Positions 51,370 to 62,188 of a DNA stretch of 64,000 nucleotides are shown here, piece by piece. The translations under genes were made by a program, and so were the position numbers. Each line of letters opens with the position of its first letter. The stretch's first letter is position 1. The stretch lies in contig WAEK01000005.1 of NCBI GenBank assembly GCA_011634665.1, positions 1,532,501-1,596,500 of the forward strand, in the 5' to 3' direction. The DNA comes from Mortierella sp. BCC40632 (Eukaryota > Mortierellomycota > Mortierellomycetes > Mortierellales > Mortierellaceae). A model generated the notes under the pieces. That model was not told where the DNA came from and did not search any database. It worked only from the letters and a program-made list of their open reading frames with translations.

Positions 51370-51769
51370 AAAAATGTGGAGATAGATAGAGATTCCCTCC
51401 CGCTTTTACTGTTTTTATACTTTTCATCTTTTTCATTGCCTTGACCCTTTTTTCATTCCAGATAGAGTCTCATAATATCATAGCTCCCTTTTACTACTAC
51501 TTTCGATATATCACCTTTTCTTTTTTCTTTTTTTTTTCTTCCTCTTCCTCTTTCTCTCTGTTCGTTCATTCCTGTTGTTGCCTCTGTATCGTTAGAATTA
51601 AAGCCCATTGCATTTCCGAAAAAAAAAAAAAAAAAAAAAAAAAGGCTGCAAAATGACAACGGTAAACTATGGGGTTCGTGACATAATTAGGAGGGAATGA
51701 ACAAAACTCAACGCCCCAAGAGCAACCCTTATTTTATTTCGTTTTATTTTGTTTTATTTCTTCGGTAGA
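51370..51769. other. Convergent 3' flanks of MEF1 and SPO7
   Basis: Two genes end toward each other across about 400 bp of T- and A-rich DNA with an A run of about 24 at 51620-51643. No gene is seen. Confidence 0.6.
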
Positions 51770-53130
51770 TCAACTACCAAACGAGCTCCTTGGCGTTCCA
51801 TGGCCATCTCTCGTCGACGAGCCTATAGAGACGGCCGAAGACACCGAGCTAGTTGAACCATTAGAGGCCGAACGCCCCATTTGTCGACTTGCGTAACTCG
51901 AACCCACCTCAGTCCTAGATAAGAGCGATGACTGTCCAGAAGATGAGACTGACGAGGGGCTGAGCCTTCTTAGAGATGTTGTTGAGTCCGATCCAGAGGC
52001 GTTCCCACTCATTCCTGTTGCAGCCATAGATCTTCTGTTGCCCACAGATCCCGATCCAGAGGATTGTGTTGCACCACTTCGTCTCGAACCAGATCCTCCA
52101 CTGGTGGCCCTGCCTAGAGAAGAATCTGCACCCGATTTTCCTGCAGCTGCAGCGGCTCTCCGCTCCGATCTCCGTTTCAGATATTTGGTCCGATAGGCAA
52201 CAAAGCCTTCCTGAAATTTGCGAGGGACTTTACGAAAGAAGGAGAGCTCGGGTCGGTTGTCACGGTTAAAGTGCATGTTGAAAACCCGGAGGACTCGGTT
52301 GCATTGCGGAACAAATCTGGAGGGAGTGATAAACAATGGATAATATAGATGAGGTGAGAGACACATGTGAGTCCAAGAAATCGGTATGATCGAGAGCACT
52401 CTGCCTCGATCGGTACATCTCGAACAAAAAGCTCACCCCCTGTCCATGTCATCAAGGGAATTTTGTTGTCGCTGTGGTTCCAAGCCTTACTTTGATGAAT
52501 AGCCGAGTTTCTCAGAATACATGCCTGTGGCAAAGAAGAGAAAGAGTGTTGTGAAAGAGAGGAGGAGAAAAAATTTGTGCAGCACATGGATATAGTATGT
52601 CTATTCAAACCAAAAAAAAAAAAAATTGACGAGGTGCTTTTAGTAAATGTGGACCACTCTTTCTTTTTCAGTTGCGAGGATGAAATCGCTCTGCGTCTTG
52701 TGCTTCTTACTTGACTGGGTTGAATAAATGTAGCAAAGGCGCAATAGGCAATAATGAGGAGAAGAATCCCCAGGAATGCTACAAAGATGTTATCCAACCC
52801 ACCGTAGAAAAAAAAAAAAAAAAAAAGAGAGAGAGAAAATAACCGGTTATTGTCTCTTTCTATTCTCCCGTATCTTCCTCTTTCTCCTAACTCCTTTCCT
52901 CACTGATTAGCCCCTTACACCACCTTACCCTCGTATTTCTGCTGACGCTTCTTGAGCCGAATCAGGTTATACTTGAGTCGCTCCTCAAAGATCAAGAGAT
53001 CACGATAGGTACTCGAGGATGCATGCATGGTCGTGAATTGCTCCGCCGATACCCTGTCATCCGATGAGGTCGGGATCGGCGTCGAGTCCAGGACTTGGGT
53101 CACGGGCGAAAAGGACGGTTGCCGAGCCAT
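51770..53130 (-). CDS. SPO7: Spo7 family subunit of the Nem1-Spo7 nuclear-envelope phosphatase
   Basis: Spo7 is the regulatory partner of the phosphatase Nem1 in the nuclear envelope/ER; together they activate the lipin Pah1 and so control membrane lipid synthesis. The exons are 53130-52929, 52778-52711, 52600-52491 and 52316-51770, giving 308 residues. The conserved N-terminal helix (YRDLLIFEERLKYNLIRLKK) leads into membrane segment 1 (about 69-86), a short loop, membrane segment 2 (about 100-117, ending FFATGMYSEKLGYSSK) and the family motif FVPQCNRVLRVFNMHFN. The C-terminal ~150 residues are Ser/Gly-rich and disordered, longer than in the human homologue CNEP1R1. The exon carrying membrane segment 2 is recovered only when the acceptor at 52601 is used. 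Confidence 0.92.
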
Positions 53131-55593
53131 TTGGTTGGTGCTGACAGTGGTGATGGTGGTAATACCTGTCGAAGGATGTTGAAAGCAGAGCCGTAATAGA
53201 GAGAGAGCGCGCGAAGAAAGTAACGTCGCGTTGCTAGGATAGCGTCTCCAGACAACAGTTTGGAAAAGGAAGATACGCCTCTATTCCTCTTCGCTTTCGA
53301 GTTTAGTGAGGGCGATCAAGTGACAGAGGTGGGTCTGTATGGTATCCCTCCTTAGGAAAAAAAAAAAAAAAAAAAAAATAGGTCTTCTTCAACTCGGCTC
53401 CCACTCCCTGCTTGTCAATGGCCACCAAGTCTTTGTAGCACCTGTGGAGTCCTGCGGGCACAGAGCTGAGTAAATCAAAAGCAAAATGAATATGCTTGCG
53501 TCGGCTCCACTGTAGAGAATGAGACAGAGGCGAATGCTGGGTCCTTTGAGCTGACAGGGGCAGGCGGTCAGTCGGGTTGGATTGCTGATGCCAAGAAGTA
53601 AAAAGTGACAAAATGACTCTGGGGGAATGCAGAGATGGAAGAGATGGTAGAGATGGTACAGAAAAACTGAATATCACGTGTCGGCGAGAGCCTTCAATAT
53701 CTAACCCTCGTCTCCAGTCAGACACAAGTCTATGATCTCTATTCTGCCATTGTTTCCTCAATGATAAATACCCTCTTTCTGTAGCCCCGTGAGGACAGCC
53801 AGGTGCACACTAGTCCTTGGTCAACCGTAGATATCTCACAATTCGACGGGAATCCAGGTAGTCCAGACAAGCAGTTTGGAGAGTACGGAAGTCATAGCAT
53901 ATTTCTGAATTTATCTCTCCAAGATGACACTCCAAGACCTCAGGATAGTAAAATATGTCCTTATCTATTCATACTCAAGTCCTATGAGCACCAGAGTTTT
54001 GTTGAAATGGAGAGGGGGGAGACGCTGATTTTTTTTTTTTTTTTTTTTTTTTAAAGACTAGGTCAAAATGGACTACTGAGGGACTGCAATAGGACTGCAA
54101 TTCCTGGTTCAGCTCACCTGCAATTGCGAGGTGATCTCCACTTCCACGCATTTGGACCTATGAATGCCTCCGAGCGCGCTTGTCGGGAGGCTAAAGGAGG
54201 GTAGAGGAGAGAGTAGGAGGGAGTAGGAGGGAGATATAGAGGATGCTGGGTATGAAGCTGTTCTCGCCCCCTATTCCTTTGGAGATATAGTTCAGAGAAC
54301 TTCACAAGGACGATGCGAAGAAGAGGTTCTCCATACTATTACGAGGGACCTTCTATTGCTCGATATTCTTTTTATCCGCCTGTCTCATCCAAAGCATCTC
54401 CCACGCTTCCTGCATCACATCGTACCTGAATGAACCCGCTATGCCAGTACGACGAGACATGGTGAGATCAGTCCATAATATTCAGGTTCTGACGCATGCT
54501 GATAGTCATTTACATTTAAAATACTCGCGTATCTAATCTACACATAGGCACACGCACATTCTCTCTCTCTCTCTCTCGTTTGTTTACTGTGTAATTTTTC
54601 GAGCTGATAGGTATCATTGAACCCGTCTAGTCACAACACCCATAGCGCTATCCTTACATGCATACACAGTGTGGCAAAGTCTTTTTCCTTGCTCTCACGG
54701 GTCTTAACTGGGGTCGAAAATCGAAGAATCAAAAACAATGTCGCTCGTAGCATAAAAGTGCCACCACTAGATTGGGAGATTTCCCATTCGCTCGACCAGT
54801 TACACAAGCTGTAAAAACTCTCCATGTGCAAAAACTCGTGGGGTTATAGATTGGAAACTTGACTTTCCCAAAGTTCCTGTGCGGTTGAATGGAGTTCAGC
54901 AGCGGCTCCTATCCTTTACTTGCCATTCTAGACTAGTGTTAAGGAGACGCACCCTAGCTAAGCTGTATTGGATGGATTGTCTCTGCCCTCTTGCTTTGGC
55001 CGTCGCTTTGGCATCGAGTTTACCTCTGCCTTGCCCTTGTACTTCTCTAATTTGCTCTCACTTGACCCTCGTACCTCTCTTTTCTTCGCCTTCGCCTTCG
55101 CCCAGGCTTTGCCCCCAGCTCCGCCCTCACTTTCGCTCAAGTTATCGATCTAAGGTTTGGAACAAAGGCTCCTCGCCTCTCTCTGCCCCGCCTCGTTACC
55201 GCCTGCATGAGAAAGCCAAGGACAAAGGTAAAGCAAAATAGAAGGACAGATCAAGAGAAAGAAAAACTCTTGGCAGTCCCCTGCTTGTGTTCACAACGCT
55301 TGAGCAAAAAGCAAAAAAAAAAAAAAAATACGCAGAGTCAGAAGCTGGTGGTGAGAGAAAGGGAGTGATTTGCAACGCATGAATAGAAACTGAGACTCTT
55401 TCTTTCTTTCTTTCTATCCTTCTTTTTCTTTTTTCTTTCTTTCTTTCTTTCTTTCCTTCCTTCTTTTCTTTTCTTGCCCTCGTTCATTCTCTCACTCATC
55501 CACACATTCGCCCACTACCCAAATCCATCACTCTCACTCTCACTTTCATTCAGGCAACTAAACCTTTTTGAAGAAAAAAAAAAAAAAAAGAAA
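53131..55593. other. 2.5-kb interval without a supported gene
   Basis: It contains the SPO7 promoter side, A and T runs at 53357-53378 and 54030-54051, and a pyrimidine-rich leader (55390-55470) before the next gene. Open frames at 53303-53761 and 54879-55241 lack domain or splice support and I do not call them. Confidence 0.5.
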
Positions 55594-56262
55594 ATGTCGG
55601 ACGAATTGTCGTCACTCCGCCGTTCCACGGGAATATTCGCAGTCTGGGGGCTCGCTCAGGGGATCTTCGGGGTGGTGTTCTTGACGATGCTGATGGACAG
55701 GATCCCAGATGTTCTTAGCAATGGTATCGTAACGAAAAAAGCGAGTTATCTCGTCATTGATTTTCCATCAAATAGACTTGAAACCAAAGTGGATCCTTTC
55801 TAACATCTTTTTCTCCCATAACTTAACATATATAAAGGGAGTGCGTTAATGAAACCCCAAATGCTATCTAGCCTGCTGTCGCCATCGCCACCGCTGTCAT
55901 TCTCCTCCCCTGAAAGGGATGCGATTATGATCGTAGTGTACATATTGGCACTGAATGTGTTCATGAATCTTACGATGAACCTGCTGACGCTGTATGGGGT
56001 GATCGTGAAGTCGCATAGGGCCCTGAGAGTCGCATTTATTCTGTGGGTGATCCTGATTATCTGGTCGACTCTAGCTTTTCTGTTTTACTTACTCGATGAT
56101 CAGAAGCCGGACAAAGGCGCGAGTGGTTTCTCATACCTGTTCAATTACATGATATCACTTTGCTTTGGCTTTCTTTTGTATCGATGTCATCAAGTGATGG
56201 TGGGCTATCATGAAATTGACCTTGATGGGTCAAGGACACCTCTCCTGGGTAACGCCCGATAA
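55594..56262 (+). CDS. Small polytopic membrane protein of unknown function
   Basis: The exons are 55594-55723 and 55838-56262, giving 184 residues in consistent phase. Four hydrophobic segments are visible: TGIFAVWGLAQGIFGVVFLT near the N-terminus, MIVVYILALNVFMNLTMNLL, VAFILWVILIIWSTLAFLFY, and YLFNYMISLCFGFLLYRC. A short polar loop (about 57-75) follows segment 1, and the C-terminus is short and acidic (GYHEIDLDGSRTPLLGN), probably cytosolic. The layout resembles four-helix proteins of the secretory pathway, but I do not recognise the family. The A-rich leader directly before the ATG is unusual (A15 at 55575-55589). Confidence 0.7.
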
Positions 56263-56996
56263 TACCTTGTCATCCTTTATCCGTGGGCCAGGGCAGTTAT
56301 GTGGACCTAAAAAGTTTCCCCCATCATACATCTATAAAAAAAAAAAAAAAAAGGTGCGAGCGAATAAAATTTACTATGGAAATTGCCCAGTAAACCTGTT
56401 GATTCTGAAAATGACCTGAGGGATGGTAGCGATCTTTGCAGAGGTAAGGGATACAAAGAATGGAGCCGGGATAATATCTTGGAGAGATGGGGTCAGTCGT
56501 GTTAACTAACAATAAGCACAGGATGAGACTCATGGTAGTCATTCTACCATATCACACTTCGTAGCAAAAAATGGGTTGTAGGATTAATATCGGAGCCAAC
56601 TAGACATTGTTGAGGAAACTTGGGATGTTGTAGTTGAGTATCTTGCTGGGGTGCTGGGTCAGAATGGATATAAGAGATGGATTGGATTGGTGGCAACACG
56701 TGAGCAGACCCATTTTACCTTTGCATGGTCCGACTACAGTTCGAACATGGGGGCACCAGTTTTCTCTATCCTTGGTCACAACGGGGTGTGTCCTCGTCTC
56801 ACCTCGACTCCAGCTGGGAGCTCATTTAGCAAGTCTTAAAATCGCTGTCACATATGTTGCGTTGATCTAGATGGACTGAATGATTGTCGAAGGAGGAATC
56901 TTTTTTTTTTCCTCTCTCCCTCATCCTCCGACGATTACCTCCTATAAAAAAGTGACTCCAGACCGATCCGTTCTTCGTCTCTCACTCCATTCGAGC
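56263..56996. other. Intergenic, with methyltransferase gene promoter
   Basis: No gene is supported. The last part holds a pyrimidine-rich stretch and a TATA box. Confidence 0.5.
56941..56952 (+). promoter_or_regulatory. TATA box of the rhodanese-methyltransferase gene
   Basis: CCTATAAAAAAG lies about 50 bp upstream of the ATG at 56997. This makes the longer open frame from 56880 unlikely to be translated from its start. Confidence 0.55.
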
Positions 56997-58628
56997 ATGC
57001 CTCCAACAGGACCCACTACAGCGACATCCGCAACGACTGTTGTTCCAAGGGCCAGAGCCCTTCTCCAACAATCCGTCCGTTCGTTCCTCTTCAAATCTGG
57101 TGGCCCCCCTTATCTTATCCTCGACACCCGCTCCCGATCTGCCTACCGTCGTCGCCACGTCGCTCCTTCAACCAACATCCCTGTCGAGAACTGCGATCAG
57201 GCCTGGTACCAGCTCCCACCACGCCATACGACTCCTTTTGCACTGATCGAGGATGTGGACCCCGAAGGTGGCGAAGATGACGAAGAGGTATTTGAAGAAG
57301 AAGAGATAGAGACGACGATCGGAGGCAATGGGGAGGACATTGCTTCGAATGCGAACACGCAACAGGGTCAGTCCAAGAAACATCAGAAAAAAGAAGCAGC
57401 GGCGTCAAAAGTTGTTCCCAACAAACGAAGGAAACGGGGACAAGGATTCGAAGACAGTTCAACACCTTTCCAAAGTAGTCAGATTTCGACCACGGAGATC
57501 CTGAGAGGCAGAGGATGGAAAGTCAACTGGGTATTTCATGATCAACCCCATTTCTGGTCCGTATTGAAGGAAGAACTTGCCTCAACCGAGTTCCGAGAGT
57601 ATGCTGAGAAAGCCATGGTCACACTGGATCCACCCTCGTCTCTTTCCTCTGCTCTACGCGTTGTCGAAGAGGAAGAAAAGGAGAACGAGTCAGCAAATGC
57701 CTCACCAGGATCTCAGCAGAAGGACCCCGAGTACCATTTTTTGTTCCAACCAAATCCGGCTCTGGTCAAGGCACTTCCCAGGATTGAGCGAGACTTGTTG
57801 ACAATGTACCGTCAGCGTTCCACGTCAACAAAGCCCACACAAGACCCAGCCATCCCCCTGCTGCGGTGTCTCGACATTGGGTGTGGTTCAGGCAGGGATA
57901 TGACCTATATGGTGGCTCGCCATGTTAACAAGCTCTCGGTCGATCCCGCCCTTCAATGGTCTACTCTCGGGATCGATATTCGTGAAGACTCCTGTGAACG
58001 GTCGATGCACCTTGCGCACGAGACATTTGTCCCTGATGGCCGTCGGCCTTATCTTGCAGACCGAGTATCAACCCTTGTGGGCGAGATAGATTCCAAAACG
58101 GGTGTGTTGCAAGTACATCGACAGCATTTTCTCCATCCGCAACCCACTCCGAATGGACCCCTACCAGCACAGCCACCACAACGCCTCCTCAATCTACCCA
58201 ATATTGAATACCTGGACCCCAACCCAACATCGACATCACAACAGAACCCCTCCCCCTTCTCTGTATCTGAAGGGTCTGCCACACCTGAATCGATACCAAC
58301 TTCTGTCTCTGGACCTTTGTCTGATATGAATAGGGATGATCGATTTGACCTTGTAGTGATTATCCGATTCCTTCAACGGAATCTCTTTGCGCCACTCGTC
58401 CAGCATTGGATTCGACCAGGTGGATTTCTCCTCTTAAGCACCTTTGTCACGGACAAGGATTTGCCTCATTATACAAAGCCAGGACCTGAACATCGTCTTC
58501 AATCCCGGACAGAGGCACGAGAGATCATGGAACGACTTGGGATGGAGGTAGTAATGGAAGAAGTGTCGTTGATTGAGGACGGTAAAAGATCGGTGGCGAC
58601 AGTCGTTGCTCGGAAACCTGTCATCTGA
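56997..58628 (+). CDS. Rhodanese-like domain fused to SAM-dependent methyltransferase
   Basis: This is a single-exon frame of 543 residues. The N-terminal part has a rhodanese-like core (YLILDTRSRSAYRRRHV, then PVENCDQAWYQLPPR). An insertion of about 100 acidic and then basic residues (about 86-170, EDDEEVFEEEE, later NKRRKRG) follows, and the fold appears to resume with LRGRGWKVNWVF. I see no catalytic Cys loop, so sulfur transfer is doubtful. The C-terminal half is a class I methyltransferase: motif I LDIGCGSGRD (about 292-301), an acidic strand end LGIDIRE, a DLVVIIRFLQ motif and RPGGFLLLSTF. The substrate is unknown. A Pro/Ser-rich insertion (about 395-435) lies inside the methyltransferase fold. 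The start is chosen because of the TATA box just upstream. Confidence 0.85.
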   Translation: MPPTGPTTATSATTVVPRARALLQQSVRSFLFKSGGPPYLILDTRSRSAYRRRHVAPSTNIPVENCDQAWYQLPPRHTTPFALIEDVDPEGGEDDEEVFEEEEIETTIGGNGEDIASNANTQQGQSKKHQKKEAAASKVVPNKRRKRGQGFEDSSTPFQSSQISTTEILRGRGWKVNWVFHDQPHFWSVLKEELASTEFREYAEKAMVTLDPPSSLSSALRVVEEEEKENESANASPGSQQKDPEYHFLFQPNPALVKALPRIERDLLTMYRQRSTSTKPTQDPAIPLLRCLDIGCGSGRDMTYMVARHVNKLSVDPALQWSTLGIDIREDSCERSMHLAHETFVPDGRRPYLADRVSTLVGEIDSKTGVLQVHRQHFLHPQPTPNGPLPAQPPQRLLNLPNIEYLDPNPTSTSQQNPSPFSVSEGSATPESIPTSVSGPLSDMNRDDRFDLVVIIRFLQRNLFAPLVQHWIRPGGFLLLSTFVTDKDLPHYTKPGPEHRLQSRTEAREIMERLGMEVVMEEVSLIEDGKRSVATVVARKPVI

Positions 58629-59536
58629 GAAGTTTTCTCCGCTCTTTGTTAAAGTGAATCTCTTGTTCTCAAAGGGGTATTCTTCCACCTTTCAAATCCT
58701 TCTTTTTTTTTTTGATTTTTTTTCCTCGCGACAGATCAGCTGGAAAGTCCATGGAGGAGGCATAGTCGTGCCCGTCAATCAACCGTCCACTTCAAGCAAG
58801 TGCTGAATCAAGCGTTTGACATGTGTCAGCGTGTGTCCAAACAACTGTCAGCGGTGGCCGAGTTGGGTTTCGATTGACGGCATTCTTGGCCTCCTTGTTG
58901 TTAGATCCAATAAGGAGCATAATTGCCCTTGTTCCCAGACTCGTTGCCCAAGAGATAGATTAATTTCATGAGCAGACTAAAGGCAATGACTAGAATGTTG
59001 TCTGCGGTTACTAGAAGAGTCTCTGGTGGAAACTTGAGTATAGAATAGAGTCACCCTCATCCGAAGCGCCTAACTGCAACTGCAACCATCAATTTGTCAC
59101 GAATAGCAAATGTCCCGTGTGTCTCATCAACTGCGAGAAAGACACATAAAGATTTAGGGTTTGAAAAGCAGCCCTTCCTCCCCAAAGTGGGCTCGCGTCC
59201 TTTGCGTGATTTCTAGAGTTGTCTGGGTAGAGGAGTGTGTTGACACCGACGTGTCTGTGTGTGGAGACCAGAAAGGGATGAAAAACAAGCTTTGAGCAAA
59301 GGCGGTCGTTTTGTAAACTGATCGCTCTTTTGACATGACACCAACACGACTCCCCCATAAGATCCAAACATTGTTCTTTATCGATCCTTGTCGCTGGATG
59401 TTGCAACAATGGGCAGTACTATCTCAGAAGGTGAGAAAATTACCCCAGTTGTAGGGAATACGAAGTTGATCTCACGGCAGAAAACAGAAAAAGGCGAGGT
59501 ATGATATCTCGACACATGAAAACAACCCCTCTATAT
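58629..59536. other. Convergent 3' flanks of the methyltransferase and lipase genes
   Basis: About 900 bp without a supported gene. Short overlapping frames on the minus strand at 59089-59409 have no domain signal. Confidence 0.5.
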
Positions 59537-62188
59537 TTATTGCTCCCTCAGTTCCCTGTACTCCACAGTTAGTTTATCCTGAGCTGGGACGCTAGTACTT
59601 GGAGATGGGCGGTAACTTGCAAACAACTCGCGAGCGTTGTAAAGTCTTTCGTTGTACTTAACAGCAGAGTGCGAAGGCAGACCAGAAATCAATTTTGCAG
59701 GAGTTGAGACCCATTTGAATGGCGACGAGATCTTTTTAAATATAGTCCACTTTGTTGAGCGAGCATTCGAGGTATCGTTAGTGGGTGTTTCCTGGAGCAA
59801 GGTTTTTTGAATGACTGCATTTTCACTTTTCTCTTCTGGGCTGTGCTTAGTTTCATCGCTCGGGGCCGTGGAGAGACTTATGATGGGTGGTTTCTTGCTG
59901 TCATTCGGAAGTTGAACAAGATATCCGACATGTTGGTAGTCCAGTAGAGAGCTTCTGTGCTTAGATTCTGGATCTGGCTTATACCCTTCTAGCCCAGGAG
60001 GCGATCTAGTCACTATTGTTCAGCCAAAAGTTTACATGGGATGTGTGTCAGGTCCTGGACGGAAAACAAAAAAAAAAAGAGAAAGCCTGAGCTCTGCTCG
60101 GCTATGACCTTACCTGGATCGTACTCATTTGCAATACGCCAGTATGCGGGACTAAATGGTCTTTTGGATAGACGTCTCTGGTTTTCGGCAAACGCCTGTT
60201 GAAACTTCGTGTCTCCAACTTTGGGACTGCCAAATGTGTAACAGTCTCGTAGGATCACCAGACTGGTCTTCCTGACCTCCATGCACTTCCCACAATGTCT
60301 CCCAATGTTACAGTACTCGCAATCCTCATTGCCACACTCGCCACAGTATTTGTCGCAGTTTTCACAGCTGCGTCTCTGTCCCCAATTCTCGCTGCTCCCA
60401 ACTATGCAACCGGCACAGCCCTTGAGTAGGTCGTTGATTGCCTTGCCAGCCAATTTGTCCCTCTTACTCTTGCAATCCTGGCAGATATCTCGCAAACTGC
60501 TTCTGAAATTCGCCCTCGTCAATTTGCAGTGTAAGCAATTCTTGCAACTTCTCCAGTTTTCGGTATCACACTTGTGGCATGACGTACAGGCAAACATCCT
60601 CCAGTAGCTCTTGATGAATTGCGTGACCATCACGTCAAACACTGTGTATTCTCCACCGACATAGAAATCCTGATCATTCTTGTCTAGACCACGTACCAGT
60701 GGATCGTCTTTTTTGACTATAGTCTGTAAACGAGCCATGACCAAGGAAGCCAAGGCGCCGCCAAGGGAATGTCCTGCTAGCCAAAGCTGTGACGGACCTC
60801 CAACCATAGAATAATCGCGGCTTCTAATGGCTTTCTCAAAAATACGATCCATGATGATATCCATTGGGCAGGCAGGCCCTTCGAAAAGAAATCGGTTCGA
60901 CTCAAATCTGGAAGAGGTCTTAAATAAAAGATCATAGAAGCCCTGGTGAACTTCTCCGTCAAGGTACTTGACGTGACGATAGCAACCCTGGATACAGTCG
61001 CTGTAGCATTTCTTGTAGCTGTGGAGGTTGCAGAGCTTGAGGCATTCCGTATTGCATTGGTAGGCGAAGGAGACGATGGAAGAACACTCCTTTGGGCATG
61101 TCTCTTTGCATGTCTCCTCTAGATCAACTTTGTAGCGACTACAGAATTTGATGCATTCAGGATCGCATTTCTCATTACTGTCCTTGCATTGGCGACAGAC
61201 TTGGACACAAGTCTTGCCACATTTTCGATCGCAGTAAGTGTGACGATAGCAGACCTTCCGGCACATGTCGTCGCAAACCTCATCGATGTTGCTGTGGCGA
61301 AAGAATGCAGCATCGGACAGACATTCCTCTAAGTATATTCGATAGAAACACAGATTTGTCAGGATGTTTGCCGCCACACAGTCAATCTTACTTGGCGTTT
61401 TTTTGGCGTCGCATGACAAAGAAAGGTAGATTACTCACCAAAGTAGTCGATTGTTGTTCCTTTGAAAACCAACGTGATAAAATCATCTGATTGAGGGCCA
61501 ATCACCAATGCTGCACCCTCCTGCTTGAGCTCGCTGAATACCCCGGATCGTTCAGAGGATATTTTACAATTCCAGAACCCCAAATCCCAGACCCATTCGT
61601 CATCTTCCTCCTCACTTGCTGGTGCAGGTGAATCAGTATCCGTAAGTTCTTTTGGCCAATAGGCTACACTGGACATACAGAGCAGCAATGAGGCAGCGTA
61701 GTAGTTGAATTTTGCCTCTTGGCTTCCTTCACCCTTGAATTCTTCCCAAGCTCGTTCTACTTCGTCTTTTCGTGTGCCATTTCCATCTGTTGTATGGATA
61801 CTGTTGCTGTTAGAAGATATCCAACTTCTGAGATCTCCTCATTTTCACTGTCGATCACTCTCTTACCGTTGAAAGCCAGGTACTCCCAGCGAGTAATTTC
61901 GGAGACAAACTCCCGTTTGAATTGTCTGTGAAAGAGCTTTTGTATTTTCACGATTGAGCCGGACAGAAATACGACTGGCAAGACAACAGGTAGAACACCC
62001 AGCGCATATGTCTTGCTGAAGAAGCCATCTCCTGGAATGCTACTTGGGCTCCATACAAAAGTCTTTAGCAACTTGTAATGATGTCGAGCAAACCCACGTC
62101 GATCGCTGTTTAGACGATACGTGTTGTTCTCTTTGCCGAGTTTTGAATAAATGCTCCATTCGGGTTTCGTATCCTCTTGCTCTGGCAT
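59537..62188 (-). CDS. Membrane-anchored class 3 lipase with two cysteine-rich insertions
   Basis: The exons are 62188-61867, 61786-61439, 61328-60114 and 60012-59537, giving 786 residues; all phases agree. One membrane segment lies at about 61-80 (YALGVLPVVLPVVFLSGSIV). The lipase core shows the oxyanion motif KGTTIDYF, nucleophile GHSLGG (S411), FGSPKVGD (589-596), an Asp in NEYDPV (D627) and a His in YQHVGYL (H656), so the Ser-Asp-His triad looks complete and it should hydrolyse lipid esters. Residues 242-339 insert 20 Cys, with six CX3CX3C triplets, before the nucleophile. Residues 471-572 insert 18 Cys as CX2C pairs and triplets after it. Class 3 lipases normally lack both. The insertions may bind metal or form disulfides depending on which side of the membrane they face. 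The C-terminal ~110 residues are polar and Ser/Thr-rich. The start is the first ATG of the frame. Confidence 0.88.

Noticed and set aside
53303..53761. 152-codon frame upstream of SPO7
   Set aside because: It is partly a Phe run from poly(A), with no domain or splice link to SPO7.
56880..56996. Longer start for the methyltransferase
   Set aside because: It would begin upstream of the TATA box and adds a low-complexity stretch.
60896..60906. tRNA B-box-like string ggttcgactca
   Set aside because: It lies inside the lipase coding exon, and no acceptor stem or A box is found around it. I found no supported tRNA or rRNA gene in the window.
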